Below the pieces are notes generated by a model, which saw only the letters and a list, made by a program, of their open reading frames with translations, was not told where the DNA came from and did no database searches. Shown here in pieces: positions 22,601 to 26,153 of a stretch of DNA of 26,153 bases; the stretch's first letter is position 1, and every line of letters starts with the position of its first letter. Origin of the DNA: a virus; IMG/VR virus record IMGVR_UViG_3300006736_000079, positions 1 through 26,153 of that record; one strand, written 5' to 3'. The translations under genes were made by a program, and so were the position numbers.

Positions 22601-24094
22601 TTGCGGGAAATTAGCGGGTAGTGGAGACTTAAAGCTTATGCCGGGTACCAGGTTATCATCCACCTGCTTTACAAACCACTCAGTCGCCTGCTTTTCAGCA
22701 ACCTTCCGATAGGCAGCCGCTATATTTTGCCTCAGAGCCTCTTCTTCCGGAAGATATGAGAAACCTGCATTCAAGGCTTCTTCCTGTGTTGCGAACACTC
22801 TGCGTTTTTGTGCGTTCAACATCCCTGACTTAGTTGAACTGGCGGCCTTGACGAATTCGGCATCCACAATCATCATATCGTAGGTTCCGTCATCGAGAAG
22901 CTTCCCGAAAACCCTACGACCTGCGTATTCTGTAGTTTCTCCGCCCTCTGCAAAGCTGAGTTTCTTGATTGGGATGCCGTTTCTTTCCAAAAACTTTAGC
23001 TTGGCATACTCTAATTCCCGGGCCGTTTTCACCCACTTTTTCTGGGTTGCGTCAAGGAGATTCTTGTACTTACCGGGGTTGCCCCTGATATCATTAGGGG
23101 CTATTTTTGCACCCCCTTTGGTGAATTGAGGGCTTCTTAAAAAGCCTTCTTTGTCCAGGGGGCCAAACACCTTTTCCTGCCCGCCGTACTGATCGAATAT
23201 AGACATTACTGTTTTGGTTTTCTGGCGGGATTCAGCAAAAGACATCTGCTTGCCGACTATCATTTGCGCTGCCGGGGTATCTGCCAATGCCGCAGGATTA
23301 AGACCAAAACCTGTATTGCCAAGTATTTCTCTGACAAAGGGCTGCTGGGCTATCTTTCTGCCCCCATCCTTCACAAAGTTAACAGCTACCAGGTTATCAA
23401 AGGACTGCAAGTCCGGCATCTTAACAGTGGCGGAGGTAGCAATCTTTTTTAGTTTCCCAATACCGGCCTTGCCCGCGGTGAACGGGAGCATCTCCACTTT
23501 GTCTACTACATTTGCAGCCTTGTGGGCCGCAGACCCTATCTTAGCTAACCCTGCGACCTTGGGCAGCAAACTTACACCCCTAAGTGGTGCAGATATCGGG
23601 GTAAACCCCCACCAATTCTCAGCCACAAACCTCTGTATCTTACCGGTTTCCGCTAAATCCTGTCTGGCTTCGTCCATATACCCGGCTTCCCACGGTAGCT
23701 TACTTAGAAATGAGCCAGCAGCAGCACCAGCCCCGAGACGATAGGGCGTACTGGAAAGTGCCCGATGTGCAATAGGGGCCACCCACTGCCGGTTAATGTC
23801 ATCAAATCTTGCCAATGCTTCTAACGCCATCCCCCAAGGACCCTGCCCCTTTCTCTCAGAATACGGTTGCAGTGATGGGGCGGGCGGAATGCCTGGCCCG
23901 GATGGCAAGGGGACGGGTCTTGCCGGAGACTTCGGCAGACTGGCACCAGGGGCACCAGCCGCTACGTCCTCGCCACCCCTCAAACGACTAAGCACCTGAA
24001 GTATTGTTGCGGTGGGCAATTTCCCAATTTCAGCCATCGCCTGATTTTTTGGCAACTGCTTAAGCCGGGACACTAAAGAGTCTATCTCTGCCAT
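19664..24094 (-). CDS. Giant LPD38-like polyvalent or internal virion protein, 1476 aa
   Basis: This is the largest gene in the window. After a short helical start and a Gly/Pro-rich linker (about residues 45-80), most of the protein is helical and basic. Residues about 930-1150 (ALAPNYTRAITALLYDAAQG, a hydrophobic segment MAGLAALGTAVSIALGA, FFTWTIAGQRIGPGGKVRS) resemble the LPD38 domain of phage polyvalent proteins, which are thought to enter the host with the DNA. The last 300 residues are highly charged helices. A KGQGPxGxA motif occurs twice, near residues 82 and 835. In short-tailed phages similarly large helical proteins are ejected internal virion proteins, which fits the position before scaffold and coat. 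The start has a weak ribosome-binding site. Confidence 0.65.
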   Translation of the reverse strand: MAEIDSLVSRLKQLPKNQAMAEIGKLPTATILQVLSRLRGGEDVAAGAPGASLPKSPARPVPLPSGPGIPPAPSLQPYSERKGQGPWGMALEALARFDDINRQWVAPIAHRALSSTPYRLGAGAAAGSFLSKLPWEAGYMDEARQDLAETGKIQRFVAENWWGFTPISAPLRGVSLLPKVAGLAKIGSAAHKAANVVDKVEMLPFTAGKAGIGKLKKIATSATVKMPDLQSFDNLVAVNFVKDGGRKIAQQPFVREILGNTGFGLNPAALADTPAAQMIVGKQMSFAESRQKTKTVMSIFDQYGGQEKVFGPLDKEGFLRSPQFTKGGAKIAPNDIRGNPGKYKNLLDATQKKWVKTARELEYAKLKFLERNGIPIKKLSFAEGGETTEYAGRRVFGKLLDDGTYDMMIVDAEFVKAASSTKSGMLNAQKRRVFATQEEALNAGFSYLPEEEALRQNIAAAYRKVAEKQATEWFVKQVDDNLVPGISFKSPLPANFPQFAGVKGKLPPLLPKTFPAWDRFSPVSNHSFLSITKIRARADMDAIKRLEETLQEITGVKGNLLSKELVGVEWKSIPLEKTTAKAVGEATRQLKAQLSKAASVAGKVADKYMTGKHGPKTPIRILSDIPSLQKLPYGLSLRQGPEIFGELQRIQAGLKQKIADVDVLDKVWKRELKPKTLGKVGVGEFGFKHGEAPEALWGKILMGKDAKEVGDLLVESFKPTKFNSVLTATNKVNAIARLFVLAGDVSTATIQLLFLATWKPAVWGKSMKGFVQAMLDPEFHARVLAQNADRIHSSPNLILTRGGGPEVEITEAITGPGGLLASKTPLGKMLRPPREKGQGPLGYAAKTSLLAVPRIYGKGANVILKPFARAYEASLDVAGIELKKSLEHLTAAADPNLAAKQVAELDAFINEFRGLADSARLGMTGRRRQIQTAIALAPNYTRAITALLYDAAQGAVRRGGLRGKLARDSMAHGMAGLAALGTAVSIALGARTEEEIERHLSPMRQQGETWVYNPDFFTWTIAGQRIGPGGKVRSVIGMFAKTLGAVSGQITDDPDDKDLAVFIDPRWQENPLLQTGRAQSAPLLKTIIDIWTGKDYVGEPSRDSLWHLTDTVVAENLVPIWIHSVLFEGGNMAQRALRGITEFVGGRGHPLSAAGKRTELRNELANEHYDKDWNKDGPLGLTEGLTVQEQNSLEKANPELIALNEEVSQVWLRQKGSDFDKAFAVVRDEIDGEFKTEMNKIAELKQSGEISWKTYNDLRKKHMTSKFSGVYTAHMMKDWIDPEGREGLERWLEDDHPYDKALRGYREYFYEDAKMKRDDNGLIDWGATHAAAETFLSEKTPGERLYISENQHDWINDLSPRAVAIEEERQELINIIKPFWEIEDAIFEKVSASPGWKGIHALRETWKETVTDLNEQLDSRWREIPPHMWPTIRGNAKKRAAPQLIAVERLISNAKVHWKRSNPAGAMAVDQWYREI

Positions 24095-24130
24095 GATTCA
24101 TCCATATATTATATGATTGCCTTACTATCC

Positions 24131-26153
24131 TTAAAACGTCTGTTGTCTGGCCACTCGCCGCCTTGGAAATGCCCTTCTGCTTATAGGAGCCGGAAGGGCA
24201 CCGCTTGGTTGCCCGAAGAACGGCTTCTGTGCTGCACCACTTGCTATTAAGCCCGATATCACATTTTGTACATCGGGGGATGCCCTCCGGAATGACGTGC
24301 CGCTGACGGCCGGCAGCTGTCGCTGCCCGGCACCTGTCGATAAGGGCGGACCGGTCGGAGCTATACCGAATGCAGACCCTAATGCTGTCCTTGGCTGTAT
24401 AAGTGTAGGATGCAATGTATTAAACTGCCTCTGTACTTCCTCCCTATCTAGTCTCGCTTGTTTGGCGGCTTCAGTTTCTACCCCTTTCACTACCGGCTTA
24501 CCAGCCTCATCGTATGTGGCTCCATACCTACCTGTTATCCCAGCTAGCTCCCTTTTAGCAGCTGCCCGCGCAAGCTCTGCCGCAAGGGTGTCTTCTTCGT
24601 TAAAAGTGCCCGTTACCTCAGCTCTCCGCATATCCCTTAAAAATTCCGCTTGTTTGGCGGCTTCAGTTTGGCCGATCGCATATACCGGCTCGCCAGCCTC
24701 GCTATAAATCGGCACCCCAAGCTCTGATAATTGATATTTATACCTGCCTGTTAATTGAGCCTCCTGCATTTCTCTTTGAAGTCTTGCCTCCCTAGCCGCA
24801 AGGGTTTCTACTCCACCTTCAGTTTCCCCAAGTGCTTCGGCAAGCCGCATAGCGTATTCCTTACCCGCAAGGGTTTCTCCCCCAGCCAATTTGCCCGTGG
24901 CTTCATACATGCCTGTTAGCTGGGCCATTCGGACTTCCTGCTCCAAGTCCATCTGTTGGCGGGCTAAAGTTGCCGTACCCTCACCACCCTCTATCCTTGC
25001 AGCGATCTCTCTAGGTGTCATTTCCGCAATCTGTAAGGGTGTCAATCCTTCCAAGCTCGGTTTACCACTGGGATAGAACCCCAACGCCTGGGCTAGTTGC
25101 AAGTCCTGCTGTTGTTGGGCTAAAGTTGGTACCTTGCCTGTCTCCCCTGCGTACATCCCTGTCAGCTCGGCCTCCAACTGTTTTCTACCTAAAGTTGGTA
25201 CCGGTCCCACCCTTAAGTCCTTATCAACGCCCTCTTGCCCGGGAGGCTGGTACATTCCGGACAGTTGAGCCTGTAGTTGGGCTCTCCGGATTTCAGCGTC
25301 CAAATCAAACTGCTGTGCCGCAAGAGTTTTCTTATCCGCTTCCTCTCCCCTGCCACTCAGCGTTCCACTTAGTTGGGCTCTCCGGATTTCAGCGTCCAAA
25401 TCAAACTGCTGCTTGTCCAGAGTAGCTTTCGTTTCTTTACCGTCCGCATCGTAATACTCTCCCGATAGCTTGGCGGCAGCAGTTCGAGCGTTAATCTCCA
25501 GCTGCTTTGCTTCAAGCGTTTGTATGTCGTCTGCCCCCTCTGTATCTGAAGGAAAATATCCTACCTGCCGGGCTATTTCAGCATTAATTTGGGCTCTTCG
25601 GATTTCAGCGTCCAAATCAAACTGCTGTCCTTCAAGGGTTTTAGTCCTTTCCAGCGGGAATCCCTCCGGGCCCATTTCTGTCTGCCCCGGTGGTGCGTAA
25701 AATCCAGTGAACTCAGCCTCCCCGAATGCCTGAGCCAACTCCCGCTCAGTCTTAGCTATTTCACGATCAGCTTTCGCCTCTTCTCCTTCCCATATCCGTC
25801 TCGCCTCCTCGGTTTCAGCAGATAGTCTCTGGTTTTCTGCCAGTACAGCAATTTGGCGTTTCTGCTCCAACGTGTTCTCAAGCTCCAACTTCTTCTGAAG
25901 TTCCTCATAGGTCTTCGGCACCCATCCTGGCTCCCAACCGCCGTCAGCACCGTCAGCACCAAGTTCCTTTTCAACATCCTTGATAGCCTCTGTCCTTTCA
26001 TCACCCCCTTCACCAGCCTCTTCACCAGCCCCTTTACCAGCACCATCCCCTTTACCAGTACCATCCCCTTCACCAGTACCAACCCCTTTACCATCCCCTT
26101 CACCAGTACCAACCCCTTTACCATCCCCTTCACCAGTACCAACCCCTTTACCA
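24131..26153 (-). CDS. Repeat-rich virion-type protein, truncated by the right edge, at least 673 aa
   Basis: The frame is open from the TAA-side end at 24131 to the window edge with no stop; the internal GTG at 25921 is therefore not the likely start. The edge-proximal part encodes perfect decapeptide repeats in which every second residue is Gly (GKGVGTGEGD), then an acidic Gly-rich linker. The main part has roughly a dozen degenerate units of the form TL-x3-Q-x6-9-A(Q/E)L-x-G-x-Y, several containing QQFDLDAEIRRAQ. The C-terminus is basic and Pro-rich. It overlaps no other gene and lies 36 nt upstream of the LPD38-like gene. Function is unknown; an internal or fibrous virion component is plausible. 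Confidence 0.7.
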   Translation of the reverse strand, partial: GKGVGTGEGDGKGVGTGEGDGKGVGTGEGDGTGKGDGAGKGAGEEAGEGGDERTEAIKDVEKELGADGADGGWEPGWVPKTYEELQKKLELENTLEQKRQIAVLAENQRLSAETEEARRIWEGEEAKADREIAKTERELAQAFGEAEFTGFYAPPGQTEMGPEGFPLERTKTLEGQQFDLDAEIRRAQINAEIARQVGYFPSDTEGADDIQTLEAKQLEINARTAAAKLSGEYYDADGKETKATLDKQQFDLDAEIRRAQLSGTLSGRGEEADKKTLAAQQFDLDAEIRRAQLQAQLSGMYQPPGQEGVDKDLRVGPVPTLGRKQLEAELTGMYAGETGKVPTLAQQQQDLQLAQALGFYPSGKPSLEGLTPLQIAEMTPREIAARIEGGEGTATLARQQMDLEQEVRMAQLTGMYEATGKLAGGETLAGKEYAMRLAEALGETEGGVETLAAREARLQREMQEAQLTGRYKYQLSELGVPIYSEAGEPVYAIGQTEAAKQAEFLRDMRRAEVTGTFNEEDTLAAELARAAAKRELAGITGRYGATYDEAGKPVVKGVETEAAKQARLDREEVQRQFNTLHPTLIQPRTALGSAFGIAPTGPPLSTGAGQRQLPAVSGTSFRRASPDVQNVISGLIASGAAQKPFFGQPSGALPAPISRRAFPRRRVARQQTF
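25279..25627 (-). repeat. Three nearly identical 37-bp blocks in the repeat-rich gene
   Basis: Blocks at 25279-25315, 25375-25411 and 25591-25627 encode QQFDLDAEIRRAQ. The first two are identical and the third differs by one base. The flanking codons diverge, so these blocks are the most recently copied or most strongly homogenised part of the repeat series. Confidence 0.75.
26061..26153 (-). repeat. Perfect 30-bp tandem repeat at the window edge
   Basis: Three exact 30-bp units (26061-26090, 26091-26120, 26121-26150) and the first bases of a fourth run into the edge. Related 15-bp half-units lie at 26041-26060. In the frame of the repeat-rich gene each unit encodes ten residues with Gly at every second position. 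The array length outside the window is unknown. Confidence 0.85.

Noticed and set aside
25756-26142. Leftward ORF rich in Val-Lys-Gly repeats at the right edge
   Set aside because: It is an alternative frame over the 30-bp repeats. The frame continuous with the downstream 596 residues is open to the edge and has a sensible composition.
26041-26153. Possible CRISPR array at the right edge
   Set aside because: The units are contiguous 30-bp tandem copies with no unique spacers, and they are coding.

Overview
The window is part of the genome of a tailed double-stranded DNA bacteriophage (Caudoviricetes). A major capsid protein follows a scaffold-like protein, there is a row of beta-rich virion proteins and a tail-fibre protein, and there is a recombination/replication block. 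Strong Shine-Dalgarno sequences and one excellent sigma70-type promoter point to a bacterial host; nothing identifies the host more closely. No tape-measure, tail-tube or sheath protein is recognisable. A probable adaptor and a probable beta-propeller protein lie just upstream of the fibre, so a short-tailed (podovirus-like) virion is the best guess, but this is inference. No integrase, lysogeny repressor, terminase, portal, DNA polymerase or endolysin is seen; terminase and portal would be expected beyond the right edge.

Layout. Positions 1-7207 are a rightward early region of small, tightly packed and often ATGA-coupled genes: two acidic small proteins, an HTH/double zinc-ribbon protein, a Rad52/DdrA-like annealing protein, an excisionase-type HTH protein, a RecA/DnaB-like P-loop ATPase, a VRR-NUC nuclease, a calcineurin-like phosphoesterase and several Cys-rich small proteins. 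Positions 7213-26153 are leftward late genes. In transcription order, from the right edge, these are a repeat-rich protein running off the window, a 1476-aa LPD38-like protein, scaffold, major capsid protein, HNH-type ORF, a jelly-roll-like protein, several small structural or unknown proteins, a putative adaptor, a putative beta-propeller protein, a tail fibre, and a cluster of small membrane proteins likely involved in lysis. The two arms converge with only 5 bp between stop codons.

The most interesting content is non-coding. (1) A perfect 20-bp palindrome occurs twice, each copy directly after a stop codon, at 76 and 3025. (2) Right after the second copy is an array of eight GTCAYT-type hexamers with start spacing 11-11-11-9-9-9-9 and an AT-rich flank, just before the ATPase gene: a candidate origin or operator array. 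(3) The first two complete genes each carry, 20-21 nt before the start, the same hairpin with a bulged A and a different loop, which suggests an RNA-binding translational operator. (4) The late arm has an attenuator-like pair of mutually exclusive hairpins after a capsid-associated gene and a possible terminator/promoter junction near 14.8 kb. (5) The right edge cuts through a gene with perfect 30-bp repeats encoding an alternating-glycine decapeptide; a model starting at the internal GTG at 25921 would miss this.
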